Part shown: one piece after another, positions 1-12,500 of the stretch
How positions within the stretch are numbered: position 1 is the stretch's first letter
How the letters are laid out: each line of letters starts with the position of its first letter
Origin: Pseudonocardiales bacterium
Lineage (GTDB): Bacteria > Actinomycetota > Actinomycetes > Mycobacteriales > Jatrophihabitantaceae
DNA length: 37,783 bases
NCBI GenBank assembly: GCA_030840285.1
Contig: JAVEES010000416.1
Coordinates: 1-37,783, forward strand
Reading direction: 5' to 3'
Translations under genes and position numbers: made by a program
The notes under the pieces: model-generated
Databases searched by the model: none
What the model saw: the letters and a program-made list of their open reading frames with translations, nothing else
Told to the model about the DNA's origin: nothing

Positions 1-96
1 GTCAGCCGAAAGCAGCGCGGGCCGCCGGGCGGAATCTTGGCCGTCACCAGCCAACGATCCACCGGAGGCCCGCCCCGGCTGCGCAGCAGAGACAGC

Positions 97-1290
<1,194 letters not shown>

Positions 1291-1328
1291 AAAAAACTCC
1301 AGTTTCTCTACGCGGATAGGTTCAAAGT

Positions 1329-2594
1329 CTAGCGGTTCAGTCGATAAACAACGGCATCCAAGACCGCTGAGGCCAGGACCGTCTTGGGGCCCAGTGAGAC
1401 CTCGGTCTCACTGCCGTCGGCGTCCAGGATCACCGCGGCGTTGTCGGGCCGGCCGAAAGCCCTGCCGTCTCCGACGGCGTTGACCACCAGCACGTCGCAG
1501 CCCTTACGGGCCAGCTTGGCCCGGCCGTGGGTGAGCACGTCAGCCTCCGCATCGCCGGTTTCCGCCGCGAACCCGACGATCACCAGCTGCGCTGGCAACT
1601 CACCGGCCGCCCGCAAGGACACCAGCTCGGAAAGGACGTCCGGATTGCGGCTGAGCTGAACCGGGCTCGGATCGGCCTCGGACTTCTTGATCTTGCTGGC
1701 AGCGACGGCTGTGGGCCTGAAGTCGGCCACCGCCGCGGCCATCACGACCGCATCGGCGCTCTTGGCCGCAGTATGGGTCGCTGCCCGAAGTTGTTCGGCG
1801 GTGCTCACCCGGATGACGTCGCTGCCTGCCGGCGCCGGTGCCTCGACATTCGCCGCGATCAAGGTGACCTGTGCGCCGCGGGCGGCAGCCACCGTGGCCA
1901 GGTCGAAGCCTTGCCGTCCCGATGACCGGTTCCCGAGGAATCTCACCGGGTCCAGCGGCTCGCGGGTGCCGCCGGCCGTGATTACCAGGTGCCGTCCGGT
2001 CAGATCCGAGGGCAGGCCCAGACCGCGGTGCAGCAGCAGCTGAGCCAGCCGGGCTATCTCCTCCGGCTCTGGAAGGCGGCCCTTGCCGGTGTCCGCCCCT
2101 GTCAACCGTCCGGACGCCGGCTCCAGAACGGTCGCGCCGCGCCGCCGAAGGGTAGCCACATTGTCGGCCGTCGCCGGGTGCTGCCACATCTCGGTGTGCA
2201 TCGCCGGAACGAACAGGACCGGGCAGCGGGCGGTGAGCAGGGTGTTGGTGAGCAGATCGTCGGCCAGCCCATGCGCGGCTTTGGCCAGCAGGTCGGCGGT
2301 TGCCGGGGCGACCACGACCAGCTCGGCTCGGCGACCGATCGCGACGTGCGGGACATCCTCGGCATGCTCGAACACCCCGGTGGCAACCGGATTGTGCGAC
2401 AGTGCTGCCCAGGTCGGCTCGCCGACGAATTGCAGGGCGGCAGCCGTCGGCACGACGGTCACGTCGTGCCCTGCCTCGACGAGCTTGCGGAGCAGATCTG
2501 CCGCCTTGTAGGCGGCGATCCCGCCGGCCACCCCGAGCACGACCCGCCGAGCGCTCGCGGGAACGGGATCGCTGGTCGAGTCGGGACGGGTCAC
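1329..2594 (-). CDS. coaBC: Bifunctional phosphopantothenoylcysteine decarboxylase/phosphopantothenate-cysteine ligase
   Basis: [23 protein letters not shown] flavoprotein start and [25 protein letters not shown] ligase motif. ORF opens to 2660 but that overlaps rpoZ; GTG at 2594 is the likelier start. Confidence 0.95.
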   Translation of the reverse strand: MTRPDSTSDPVPASARRVVLGVAGGIAAYKAADLLRKLVEAGHDVTVVPTAAALQFVGEPTWAALSHNPVATGVFEHAEDVPHVAIGRRAELVVVAPATADLLAKAAHGLADDLLTNTLLTARCPVLFVPAMHTEMWQHPATADNVATLRRRGATVLEPASGRLTGADTGKGRLPEPEEIARLAQLLLHRGLGLPSDLTGRHLVITAGGTREPLDPVRFLGNRSSGRQGFDLATVAAARGAQVTLIAANVEAPAPAGSDVIRVSTAEQLRAATHTAAKSADAVVMAAAVADFRPTAVAASKIKKSEADPSPVQLSRNPDVLSELVSLRAAGELPAQLVIVGFAAETGDAEADVLTHGRAKLARKGCDVLVVNAVGDGRAFGRPDNAAVILDADGSETEVSLGPKTVLASAVLDAVVYRLNR

Positions 2595-2613
2595 CGAAGG
2601 GCTCGCAGCCAGA

Positions 2614-2898
2614 TCAGGCTTCGGACGGCTTGAACTCGATGAGGTCGGTGTTGATCTCACGCAGCGCGATCGACAGGGCCTTCTCCTGCGGCGCTGTCTC
2701 GACCATCGGACCGACGTACTCGAGCAGGCCCTCGCCGAGCTGACTGTAGTAGGCGTTGATCTGGCGGGCGCGCTTGGCCGCGACGATGACGAGCGCGTAC
2801 TTCGACCCCGTCCGGTCGAGCAGTTCGTCGATCGGCGGGTTGGTGATGCCTTCGGGTGTCGACGCGATTCCGGTCACGGGTGGCCTCAAATCCTTCAT
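2614..2898 (-). CDS. rpoZ: DNA-directed RNA polymerase omega subunit
   Basis: 94 aa; [48 protein letters not shown] is typical actinobacterial omega; position next to coaBC-metK. Confidence 0.97.
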   Translation of the reverse strand: MKDLRPPVTGIASTPEGITNPPIDELLDRTGSKYALVIVAAKRARQINAYYSQLGEGLLEYVGPMVETAPQEKALSIALREINTDLIEFKPSEA

Positions 2899-3223
2899 CT
2901 AGGCTTCGAACGTCCGTCGCTGCTGCGCTCAGGTAACCGGCCAGCTACGTACCCAGATGCTTACCCAGATACGGACAGGTGTCGGTTTCCCGCCGACGGA
3001 GCAGCGGCGCATAACGCAAATTCACCTGAGTTTACCAACTCTGGCACGCCCGGATCGCCAATCGGGGCGAATGGCGGCTCAGGCGCGCCACCCTGGTCCA
3101 GTGTGACCGAGGTTACCAATGTGGCGGGCTCGGGCCCGATACTGTCCGTTCCACCGGTCGTCCGGTTCCGACTTCTGGAGTGCGGCGACCAGCGAGGGCT
3201 GAATCGCGTGGAGGCGACCGAAG

Positions 3224-4387
3224 ATGAGCTTGCAGCAGGTGGGCGCGATCGGCGTCCTGGCCGAAGCCGCGCCCGGCGAGCGGCGAGTCGCCCTGGACCC
3301 CGACGGCGTCACCCGACTCGTCCGCGCCGGATTGACCATCATGGTCGAGAGCGGGGCCGGAGCCCAGGCTTGGTTCACCGACGACGCCTACCGCGAGGCC
3401 GGCGCGACCGTGACCGCCCGCGATCAGGTGATCGCCGAGGCAGGGGTGCTGCTGCTGGTGTCGCGGCCGGACGCCGACCTGCTCGGCGCCCTGCGCACCG
3501 GTCAATGCATCATCGGCCTGCTGGCCCCGCTGACCAATCCCGACCTGGTCAACGAGCTGGTCAAGCGCGGCGTCACGGCGATAAGCCTGGACGGGCTGCC
3601 GCGCACGATCAGCCGAGCGCAGGGCATGGATGCGTTGAGCTCACAGGCGAATGTGGCCGGCTACCGTGCTGTACTCGTCGCGGCGAACCACTTTCCACGC
3701 TTCTTCCCACTGCTGATCACCGCAGCGGGAACCTCCAAACCGGCCAACGTCATGGTGCTCGGTGCCGGTGTTGCGGGCCTGCAGGCGATCGGCACGGCCC
3801 GCCGCCTGGGCGCGCTGGTGACCGGCTATGACGTCCGGCCTGCCGCCGGGGACGAAGTTCGCTCCCTCGGAGCGAAGTTCCTGGAGCTGTCCACCGCGAT
3901 CACGGCGGCCGGCGAAGGCGGCTACGCACGCGAGCTGACGGCGGACGAACGCCAGGCGCAGCAGGCCGAACTCAGCTCCTACATCGCCAAGCAGGATGTG
4001 GTCATCACTACGGCGCAGGTCCCGGGGCGCAAGCCACCGCTGCTGGTGACCGAAGAGGCGCTGGCCGGCATGAAGGCGGGATCGGTCGTTGTCGACATGG
4101 GGGCGAGCGAGCTCGGTGGCAATGTCGCGGGCTCGATAGCCGGCCAGACCGTCCGCACCCCCAACGGTGTGACGATCGTCGGCGCCTCGAACCTGCCCTC
4201 GGACATGCCGAGCAGCGCCTCGCAGACCTACGCCCGCAACATCAGCGCGCTGCTGACGTACCTGCTCGACGAGCAGGGTGCTTTGAAGCTCGACACCTCT
4301 GATGAGATCACTCGGGGCGTGCTGATCACCGAGAGCGGGCGCATCGTGCATCCGGCGACGGCCGCGGCTATGGGAGTACAACAGTGA
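3224..4387 (+). CDS. pntAA: NAD(P) transhydrogenase subunit alpha, NAD(H)-binding part (split alpha)
   Basis: IGVLAEAAPGERRVALDPDGVTRLVRAGL, GAGVAGLQAIGTARRLGALVTGYDVRPAAGDEVRSLGAKFL; 387 aa. Confidence 0.95.
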   Translation: MSLQQVGAIGVLAEAAPGERRVALDPDGVTRLVRAGLTIMVESGAGAQAWFTDDAYREAGATVTARDQVIAEAGVLLLVSRPDADLLGALRTGQCIIGLLAPLTNPDLVNELVKRGVTAISLDGLPRTISRAQGMDALSSQANVAGYRAVLVAANHFPRFFPLLITAAGTSKPANVMVLGAGVAGLQAIGTARRLGALVTGYDVRPAAGDEVRSLGAKFLELSTAITAAGEGGYARELTADERQAQQAELSSYIAKQDVVITTAQVPGRKPPLLVTEEALAGMKAGSVVVDMGASELGGNVAGSIAGQTVRTPNGVTIVGASNLPSDMPSSASQTYARNISALLTYLLDEQGALKLDTSDEITRGVLITESGRIVHPATAAAMGVQQ

Positions 4388-4704
4388 GCACTGGATTCAT
4401 CGGAGACCTCACCATCTTCGTGCTGGCCCTACTCGTCGGCTTCGAAGTGATCAGCAAGGTCCCGGCGACCCTGCATACCCCGTTGATGTCGGGTGCGAAC
4501 TCGATCCACGGTGTGGTGCTCGTCGGTGTGGTCATCCTGGCCTCGTTCGTCAACGGGCCGCTGGGCTACCTGTTGACGTTCATCGCGGCCGCGTTCGCCG
4601 CGGCCAACGTGGTCGGTGGTTACGCCGTGACCGACCGGATGTTGCAGATGTTCCGCAAGCGGCCGGTGCCGGCCAAGCCGGCCGAGCAGGAGGCCGGTCG
4701 ATGA
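4384..4704 (+). CDS. pntAB: NAD(P) transhydrogenase subunit alpha part 2 (membrane)
   Basis: 106 aa, TM helices, FVLALLVGFEVISKVPATLHTPLMSGANSIHGVVLVG; GTGA overlap with pntAA. Confidence 0.95.
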   Translation: MSTGFIGDLTIFVLALLVGFEVISKVPATLHTPLMSGANSIHGVVLVGVVILASFVNGPLGYLLTFIAAAFAAANVVGGYAVTDRMLQMFRKRPVPAKPAEQEAGR

Positions 4705-6092
4705 CCCTGCAGGACGGTGTGCGACTGGCATCGCTGATCGGTGCTTCGGGTTTCGTGCTCGGACTGCACCTGATGAATTCGCCCGCCACGGCTCGCCGCG
4801 GCAACCAGCTGTCCGCTCTCGGAATGCTGGTCGCGGTGGTCGCGGTCCTGGTCGAGGTCGGGCACGGCGGGACGATGAGCGCGGCACGGTGGCTGGTGCT
4901 GATCAGCGGCGCGCTGGTCGGCGGGGCGGCCGGGCTGTACTCCGCGCGAACCGTCGCGATGACCTCGATGCCTCAGCTGGTCAGCCTGTTCAACGCGGTC
5001 GGTGGTGGTGCCGCGGCGCTGATCGCGGTGGCCGACTATCAGCATGAGCCATCGGTGTCGGCCGGCACCGCGACCGCGACCGTGCTGGACGTCCTGATCG
5101 GCTGCGTGACGTTCTCGGGCTCACTGATCGCCACGGCCAAGCTGCAGGGATACCTCAGCCAGCCGGTGAGCTTTCCCGGATCGCGCGCGAGTTCGGCGGT
5201 GCTGACGCTGGTCGTCGCCGCGGCCGGTATCGACGTCATCGCCGGTGCGGACAATGCCTGGATCCTGCTCATCGCCGTTGTCGCGGCCGTGGGCTTGGGC
5301 ATCCTGATGGTGCTGCCGATCGGTGGCGCCGATATGCCCGTGGTCATCTCGCTGCTCAACGCCTTCACCGGTACCGCGGTCGCGATGGCCGGCTTCGTCC
5401 TGCAGAACGCGACGCTCACCATCGCCGGGGCACTGGTCGGCGCGTCCGGCGGGATCCTGACGAAGTTGATGGCCGACGCTATGAACCGTTCGGTGCTGTC
5501 GATCATCGCGGGCGGGTTCGGGACCGGGGCCAGCGGGATCGCGCCGGTGGCGGCCGGCGGCGGCAACGTCAAGTCCATCGCCATCGATGACGCCGCGCTG
5601 CAATTGGCCTATGCCAGCAAGGTAATCATCGTTCCGGGCTACGGCCTGGCCGCGGCACAGGCGCAGCACGAGGTCCGCGAGCTTGCCGAGCTGCTGGAGC
5701 AACGCGGGGTCGAAGTTTCGTACGCGATCCACCCGGTGGCCGGACGGATGCCCGGGCACATGAACGTCCTGCTCGCCGAGGCCAATGTGCCCTACGACCA
5801 GCTGCGCGAGATGGAAGAGATCAATCCGGAGTTCGACCGGACCGATGTCGCACTGGTCATCGGCGCCAACGACGTCACCAATCCTGCCGCCCGCCGAGCA
5901 GGAAACGCGGTGTCGGGTATGCCGATTCTCGATGTGGATCACGCCCGCAGCGTCGTGGTCATCAAGCGCTCGATGGCCTCGGGCTACGCGGGTATCGACA
6001 ACGAGCTGTACAGCGATCCCAAGACCAGCATGCTGTTCGCCGATGCGAAGAAGGGCCTGGCCTCACTGGTCGCCGCGACCAAGGCTGTGTGA
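4701..6092 (+). CDS. pntB: NAD(P) transhydrogenase subunit beta
   Basis: 463 aa; multiple TM helices, C-terminal NADP domain PGYGLAAAQAQHEVRELAELLEQRGVEVSYAIHPVAGRMPGHMNVLLAEANVPYD; ATGA overlap. Confidence 0.97.
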   Translation: MTLQDGVRLASLIGASGFVLGLHLMNSPATARRGNQLSALGMLVAVVAVLVEVGHGGTMSAARWLVLISGALVGGAAGLYSARTVAMTSMPQLVSLFNAVGGGAAALIAVADYQHEPSVSAGTATATVLDVLIGCVTFSGSLIATAKLQGYLSQPVSFPGSRASSAVLTLVVAAAGIDVIAGADNAWILLIAVVAAVGLGILMVLPIGGADMPVVISLLNAFTGTAVAMAGFVLQNATLTIAGALVGASGGILTKLMADAMNRSVLSIIAGGFGTGASGIAPVAAGGGNVKSIAIDDAALQLAYASKVIIVPGYGLAAAQAQHEVRELAELLEQRGVEVSYAIHPVAGRMPGHMNVLLAEANVPYDQLREMEEINPEFDRTDVALVIGANDVTNPAARRAGNAVSGMPILDVDHARSVVVIKRSMASGYAGIDNELYSDPKTSMLFADAKKGLASLVAATKAV

Positions 6093-6113
6093 GCTCGTGC
6101 GGCCCGGAAGCGA

Positions 6114-6707
6114 TTAGTCGCGGGCGGGGGTGCTGGCCGCCTCGATCAGAGCTACCAGCGCTGACGCGGCATGACCGACGTCGTCGTTGACGATCACATG
6201 ATCGAACTCGTCCGCGGCCGCCAGCTCAATCTCGGCCCGCGCCAGCCGCGCCTCGAGATCGGGCGGGCCCTCGGTGCGGCGGCCGAGCAAGCGATCGCGC
6301 AACTCGCCCATCGAGGGCGGCGCGAGCAGGACGAACTGCGCCTCGGGCATGGACTCACGGATCTGGCGAGCGCCCTGTAGCTCGATCTCCAGCACCGTCG
6401 GACGACCCGCGGCCAGATGCTGATCTACCGGCTTGCGCGGCGTCCCGTAGCGGTTTCCGGCAAACGTCGCGTACTCGAGCAGCTCGTTGTCGGCGATCAG
6501 CTGATCGAATTGCGCGTCGCTGAGGAAGTAGTACTGCACTCCGTCGGACTCCCCCGGCCGCGGCGCGCGAGTGGTGCAGGACACCGAGACCCACACGTGC
6601 GGAAACAGCCTGCGTACCTCCGCAACCACGGTGCCCTTGCCGACGCCGGACGGTCCGGACAGCACGGTCAGCCGGGCACGCGGGTTGTCGGTAGGGCCAG
6701 AGGTCAT
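6114..6707 (-). CDS. gmk: Guanylate kinase
   Basis: [22 protein letters not shown]-loop, [28 protein letters not shown]. Confidence 0.97.
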   Translation of the reverse strand: MTSGPTDNPRARLTVLSGPSGVGKGTVVAEVRRLFPHVWVSVSCTTRAPRPGESDGVQYYFLSDAQFDQLIADNELLEYATFAGNRYGTPRKPVDQHLAAGRPTVLEIELQGARQIRESMPEAQFVLLAPPSMGELRDRLLGRRTEGPPDLEARLARAEIELAAADEFDHVIVNDDVGHAASALVALIEAASTPARD

Positions 6708-6819
6708 GCAGGCATTGTGCCGAACGTCGCGGCGCTGCTACCGGGCGGCTACCGAATCCCGCGCACCCCGAGCGCGTGCCCGCAGAGCGAACCTCCGGGG
6801 TAACCGCCCCGATTCGGTC

Positions 6820-7647
6820 TCAGTGGCGCAGGAAGGCGAAGTCCTGGGCGGTCCTCAGCACCGCGGCGCGAAGGTCGGCCGGCTGCGGACCGGCCTTGAG
6901 CACCTCCCGGGACACGCTCGGCACGACCGCGGACAGCGACGATCCGAAGATCCGCCGGACGTCGGCCGCGGTGCCCCCCTGTGCTCCGATACCGGGCACC
7001 AGCAACGGCCCGTTCAGCCCGGCCAGCTCGGCCACCGATTCGCCGATCGTCGCTCCCACCACGACCCCGAACGAGCCCAGCGGCGAGGAGCCCGCATTGC
7101 GCGCGGCCACCTCGTCGATGACGGACTGAGCCACACTTCGGCCATCAGCCAGCCTGGCGTGCTGCACCTGCGGTCCTTCCGGATTCGAGGTCAGGGCCAG
7201 CACGAACACACCCGCGCCAGCGGAGGCTGCGAGCTCGAATGCCGGTTCGAGCGAGCCGACCCCGAGGTACGGGCTGAGTGTCAGCGCATCGACCGCAAGC
7301 TCGGCGGACGGGTCGAGATAGGCCTGCGCGTAAGCGGTCATGGTCGATCCGATGTCACCGCGCTTGACGTCGAGCAGCACCAGCGAGCCGGCCTCGCGCA
7401 GCATGACGATCGTCTTCTCCAGGACCGCGATCCCCCGCGAGCCGAACCGCTCGAAGAACGCCGACTGCGGCTTGACCACTGCCGCGGTCTCGCCGAACGC
7501 CTCCGCGCAGGTCAGCGCGAACTTCTCCAGTGAGACCAGGTCGTCGGCCAGGCCCCACTGCTGGAGCAACCCGGGGTGCGGGTCTATGCCGACGCACAAG
7601 GAACCGCGTTCGTCCAGCGCCGCCGCCAGCCGTTTTCCGAAGCTCAT
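6820..7647 (-). CDS. pyrF: Orotidine 5'-phosphate decarboxylase (actinobacterial long type)
   Basis: Start MSFGKRLAAALDERGSLCVGIDPHPGLLQQWG; VLLDVKRGDIGSTMTAYAQAYL catalytic motif; ATGA overlap with pyrD at 7644-7647 fixes the start. Confidence 0.95.
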   Translation of the reverse strand: MSFGKRLAAALDERGSLCVGIDPHPGLLQQWGLADDLVSLEKFALTCAEAFGETAAVVKPQSAFFERFGSRGIAVLEKTIVMLREAGSLVLLDVKRGDIGSTMTAYAQAYLDPSAELAVDALTLSPYLGVGSLEPAFELAASAGAGVFVLALTSNPEGPQVQHARLADGRSVAQSVIDEVAARNAGSSPLGSFGVVVGATIGESVAELAGLNGPLLVPGIGAQGGTAADVRRIFGSSLSAVVPSVSREVLKAGPQPADLRAAVLRTAQDFAFLRH

Positions 7648-8636
7648 CGGCCCACCGGTACCGCGGTCTGCGCGGCGAAGTAGGCCGCCTGCTGCTCGGA
7701 GGACAGGTGTGCGAAACCGATCGCGTCGCGAAGCGACGAGAAGCCGCGAGCCGCGAGTTCGTCGCTGAGCTCGGCGATGATCCTGATCGGCGCGGTCGGA
7801 TCGTGGAAGACCGCGGTACCCACCGACACGGCCGATGCGCCGGCGAGGATGAATTGCAGCGCGTCCTTGCCGGTCTTGATCCCGCCCATCCCCAGCAGCG
7901 GCAGGTGGGGCACCGCCTGGTGCACCTGCCATACGCAGCGCAACGCCACCGGGCGGATGGCCGGACCGCTCAGCCCTCCGGTGACCCCGCCCAGCGCCGG
8001 CCGCAGGGTGTCCAGGTCGATGACGAGGCCCAGCAAGGTGTTGATCAGCGAGATGCCGTCGGCACCGGCCTCAGCGACCGCCCGGGCGATGTAGCCGATG
8101 TCGGTCACGTCAGGCGTCAGCTTCGCGAAGATCGGCACATTCGGGTTTGCGGCTCGCCGGACGGCAGAGATCACCCGGGTAGCGGCAATGGCGTCGCAGG
8201 CGAAGACCTGTCCACGGTTCTCGACGTTAGGGCAGGAGATGTTGACCTCGAGAAGATCCATCGGCTGGTCATAGAGCCTTCTGGCCAGTGCCACGAACTC
8301 ATCTGTGTTGTGTCCGGCGATCGAGACCACGGTCCGTGCGCCGGACTCGTGCAGCCATTTCAGGTCATGCTCGATGAAGGAATCCACACCAGGGCCCTGC
8401 AGCCCGATCGAGTTCAGCATGCCGCTCGGCGTTTCGGCCATCCGTGGCGTCGACCGCCCCGAACGCGGCTTCATCATGATCGACTTCGTGACGATGCCGC
8501 CGAGTTCGGCGACGTCGAAGAACGGGCTCAGCTCCCGGCCCGCCGCCGCGCAACCCGAGGCGGTCAGCACCGGATTCGGCAGCTCGAAGCTCGCCAGCGA
8601 GGTCGAGATATCAACCGTGGGTGTGCCCACACTCAT
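7644..8636 (-). CDS. pyrD: Dihydroorotate dehydrogenase, class 1B catalytic subunit
   Basis: LPNPVLTASGCAAAGRELSPF, LLEVNISCPNVENRGQVF, FAKLTPDV; partner pyrK next to it. Confidence 0.95.
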   Translation of the reverse strand: MSVGTPTVDISTSLASFELPNPVLTASGCAAAGRELSPFFDVAELGGIVTKSIMMKPRSGRSTPRMAETPSGMLNSIGLQGPGVDSFIEHDLKWLHESGARTVVSIAGHNTDEFVALARRLYDQPMDLLEVNISCPNVENRGQVFACDAIAATRVISAVRRAANPNVPIFAKLTPDVTDIGYIARAVAEAGADGISLINTLLGLVIDLDTLRPALGGVTGGLSGPAIRPVALRCVWQVHQAVPHLPLLGMGGIKTGKDALQFILAGASAVSVGTAVFHDPTAPIRIIAELSDELAARGFSSLRDAIGFAHLSSEQQAAYFAAQTAVPVGR

Positions 8637-8639
8637 CTC

Positions 8640-9506
8640 CTAATTCCCATCAGCGCCGAAGAGATCCGCGGGCACGGTTCCGACATCGGCCCATCGGATG
8701 CGGCCGGCGTCGAACACCGGGCCCTCGACGCAGGATCGAACGAAACGCGAGACCCCATCGCCGTCGCGTACCGGCAGCACGCAGGTCATGCACACTCCGA
8801 TCCCGCAGGCCATCGACTCCTCGACCGCGACCTGGGCGGGGATGGCGTGCGCACCGGCGACCTCTCCCACGGCGCGCAGCATGCCCATCGGGCCGCAGGC
8901 GTAGACGATCTCGGCTCCGAGGCGCTCGATCGCCGACGGCAGCGGATCGGTGACCCAGCCGCGCTGACCGGCCGTGCCGTCGTCCGTGGTGACCGTCACC
9001 TTGCCGATGATCCGCTTGGCCTGCATCTCGCCGAAGAGCCTGCTCGCGGTCGCGGCACCCACGATCATCTCCACGTCGCTGCCCTGAGCCAGTAGCACCT
9101 GTGCCAGCGGAAGCAGCGGGGCGGTGCCGTAGCCGCCGCCGACCAGCACCGCGGGCACCGAGGCCCGGGGCAGCGGGAAGGGCACGCCCAGGGGTCCGAC
9201 CAGATCGAGGGTGTCTCCGATCTGGCGACGCAGCAGCCACTCGGTGCCACCGCCCTTGGCCGCGACCACGAACTGGATCGTGCCGGCGAATTCGGCTCCC
9301 GGCTGCACGCCGTACAGCGCGAAGGACCGGCGAAGCAGCATCGAGGTGTCCCGGCCACCTACCGCGATCGCGACGAACTGTCCCGGTTTGAATCCCCGTG
9401 CCACGCCCGGCGCAACCACGGTGAACTGGGTGTATTCGCCGAGCCGGGTGACATCGAAGATCTCGCCCGTCTCCTGAACCGGTCCGGGCAGGACGTCGCT
9501 GGTCAT
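8640..9506 (-). CDS. pyrK: Dihydroorotate dehydrogenase electron transfer subunit (FAD, [2Fe-2S])
   Basis: [10 protein letters not shown]...SC cluster ligands (C-x4-C-x2-C), [17 protein letters not shown]; start MTSDVLPGP set by overlap with carB stop. Confidence 0.93.
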   Translation of the reverse strand: MTSDVLPGPVQETGEIFDVTRLGEYTQFTVVAPGVARGFKPGQFVAIAVGGRDTSMLLRRSFALYGVQPGAEFAGTIQFVVAAKGGGTEWLLRRQIGDTLDLVGPLGVPFPLPRASVPAVLVGGGYGTAPLLPLAQVLLAQGSDVEMIVGAATASRLFGEMQAKRIIGKVTVTTDDGTAGQRGWVTDPLPSAIERLGAEIVYACGPMGMLRAVGEVAGAHAIPAQVAVEESMACGIGVCMTCVLPVRDGDGVSRFVRSCVEGPVFDAGRIRWADVGTVPADLFGADGN

Positions 9507-12500
9507 GACCGGCCGCCGTTCCGCCATGCGGCGAGCGTCAGGTGATGCGATTGCAGCGAGGCAACCCCGACCTCGTCGCGGGCCAGTTCCTCGATGCCCT
9601 GGACGGCGGCCGCGGCGGCCTGCACCGTGGTCAGGCAGGGAATGCCCGCTTGCACCGCGGCTGTCCGGATCTCGTAGCCGTCCACGCGTGGCCCGGAATT
9701 ACCCGGCGAGCCGAAGGGCGTGTTCAGCACCAGATCGACGTGCCCCGCGAGGATTTCCTCGACGATGTTGCCCGGCCCCTCGGAGAACTTGCCGACCACC
9801 TCGGCCGCGACGCCGTTGCGCCGCAGCACCTGTGCCGTGCCCGCGGTGGCCAGGATCCGGAAGCCGAGGTCGTGCAACCGTTTCACCGGGAAGATCGCGG
9901 CTCGCTTGTCCCGGTTGGCAACCGAGACGAAGACGGTGCCCTTGGAGGGCAACGAGCCGTAGGCCGCCGCCTGTGACTTGGCGAAGGCGGTGCCGAACAC
10001 CCGGTCCAGCCCCATCACCTCACCCGTCGACTTCATCTCCGGCCCGAGTATCGAATCGATGGAATCGCCTGCGGGGGTACGGAATCGGTGGAACGGAAGC
10101 ACCGCTTCCTTGACCGCGATGGCGGCGTCCGCGGGCAGCTCACCGCCATCGCCGCTGGTGGGCAGCATGCCCTCGGCCCGCAGTTGCGCGATCGAGGAAC
10201 CCACCGCGATCCGCGCGGCGGCCTTGGCCAGCGGCACGGCGGTCGCCTTCGATACGAAGGGCACGGTGCGGCTCGCCCGCGGGTTGGCTTCGAGCACGAA
10301 CAGCACGTCACCGGACAGCGCGTACTGGACGTTCATCAGGCCCCGGACGCCGATCCCGCGCGCGAGCTCGAGGGTGGCCTCGCGCACCTTGTCGATGACG
10401 GATGAGCCGAGCGTGATCGGTGGCAGCGCGCAGGCCGAGTCGCCCGAATGGATACCGGCCTCCTCGATGTGCTCCATCACGCCGCCGAGGTACAGCTCGC
10501 TGCCGTCATAGAGCGCGTCGACGTCGATCTCCACCGCGTCGTCGAGGAACCGGTCGACGAGCACCGGACGATCCGGTCCGATCTCGGTCGCCTTGGCAAT
10601 GTAGGAGGCCAGGCCCTGCTCGTCGTAGACGATCTCCATGCCGCGCCCACCCAGCACGTAGGAAGGCCGCACCAGCACGGGATAGCCGATGCCGTCGGCC
10701 ACCGCCTTGGCCTGGTCGAAGGACACCGCCGTGCCGTGCTTGGGCGCGAGCAGGCCCCTCTCAGCCAGCACCCGCCCGAACTCACCCCGGTCCTCGGCCA
10801 GGTCGATCGCCTCTGGTTGGGTGCCCAGTACCGCAACGCCGGCGTCCTTCAGCCGCTGAGCCAAGCCGAGCGGGGTCTGGCCACCGAGCGTGCAGATCAC
10901 GCCGGCGACGGTGCCCGACTGCTGCTCGGCATGCACGACCTCGAGCACGTCCTCGAAGGTGAGCGGCTCGAAGTACAGCCGGTCGGCGGTGTCGTAGTCA
11001 GTGGACACCGTCTCGGGGTTGCAGTTGAGCATGACGGTCTCGAAGCCGGCCTCGCGCAGGGCCATCACCGCGTGCACGCACGAGTAGTCGAACTCGATGC
11101 CCTGCCCGATCCTGTTCGGGCCGCTGCCGAGAATCAGCACTTTCGGCTTGTCCGGTTGGGGCGCTACCTCGGTCTCGAGGTCATAGGAGGAGTAGTGGTA
11201 GGGCGTGATGGCAGCGAATTCGGCCGCGCAGGTGTCGACGGTCTTGAACACCGGACGGATCCCCGAGCGGTGCCGCAGCGATCGCACGCCGTCCTCACCG
11301 GCCAGTTCCGGACGCAGGGCAGCGACCTGCCGGTCCGACAACCCGTGCCGCTTTGCCAGCAGCAGCAATTCCGGCGTCAGCACCGGCGCGTCGGAGATCT
11401 GCCGGCCAACCTCGAGGATCAACCCGAACTGATCGACGAACCACGGATCGATGCCGGTGGCCTGCGCTACCTGCTCGACCGTCGCACCCGCCCGCATCGC
11501 ACGCTCGATGGCGTACAACCGTCCGTCGGTCGGCACCGAGGCGATGCCCAGCAGCTCGTCCACCGATGCCATCTCGGCCTCGGCCGGATCGAAGGTCCAG
11601 AATCCCGCGGCCTTGGTCTCCATCGACCGCATCGCCTTGCCGAGCGCCTCGGTGAAGTTGCGCCCGATCGACATCGCCTCGCCGACAGACTTCATGTGGG
11701 TGGTGAGCACGGGGTCAGCTCCGGGGAACTTCTCGAACGCGAAGCGAGGGATCTTGACGACCACGTAGTCCAGGCTGGGTTCGAAGGAAGCCGGCGTGGC
11801 CTTGGTGATGTCGTTGCGGACCTCGTCCAGGGTGTAGCCGACGGCCAGTTTCGCGGCGATCTTGGCGATCGGGAAGCCGGTCGCCTTGGAGGCCAGCGCG
11901 GACGAGCGCGAGACCCGGGGGTTCATCTCGATCACGATGAGACGTCCGGTGTCGGGGTTGACAGCGAACTGGATGTTGCACCCCCCGGTGTCGACGCCCA
12001 CCGCGCGCAGTACCGCGATGCCGATATCGCGCATCTGCTGGTACTCCCGATCGGTCAGGGTCATCGCCGGTGCGACGGTGATGGAGTCACCCGTGTGCAC
12101 GCCCATCGGGTCGATGTTCTCGATCGAACAGACGACGACCACGTTGTCCTTGCGGTCACGCATCAGCTCGAGTTCGAATTCCTTCCAGCCGAAGACGCTC
12201 TCCTCGACCAGCACCTCGTGGACCGGCGAGGCGGCCAGCCCACGCGCGGCCTGGACCCGTACTTCCTCGGCGGAGTTGGCCATTCCGGAGCCGAGGCCGC
12301 CCATCGTGAAGGACGGCCTGATGACCACCCGGTTGCCCACCGTCCCGGCGAAGGCAATCGCTTCATCCAGCGTGTGGCACACCGCCGACGAGGGCACGTC
12401 ACCGCCGATCGAGCGGACGATGTCCTTGAACTTCTGGCGATCCTCGCCCCGCTGGATCGCGTCGATGTCGGCCCCGATGAGCTCGACGCCGTACCTGGCC

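Noticed and set aside
1-96. Possible start of priA downstream of metK
   Set aside because: A minus-strand GTG frame (MTAKIPPGGPRCFRL) exists but too little sequence and no PriA motif to support a call.
7530-9095. 521-aa plus-strand ORF antisense to pyrD/pyrK
   Set aside because: Opposite two clearly conserved genes and spans their boundary; typical high-GC antisense artefact.
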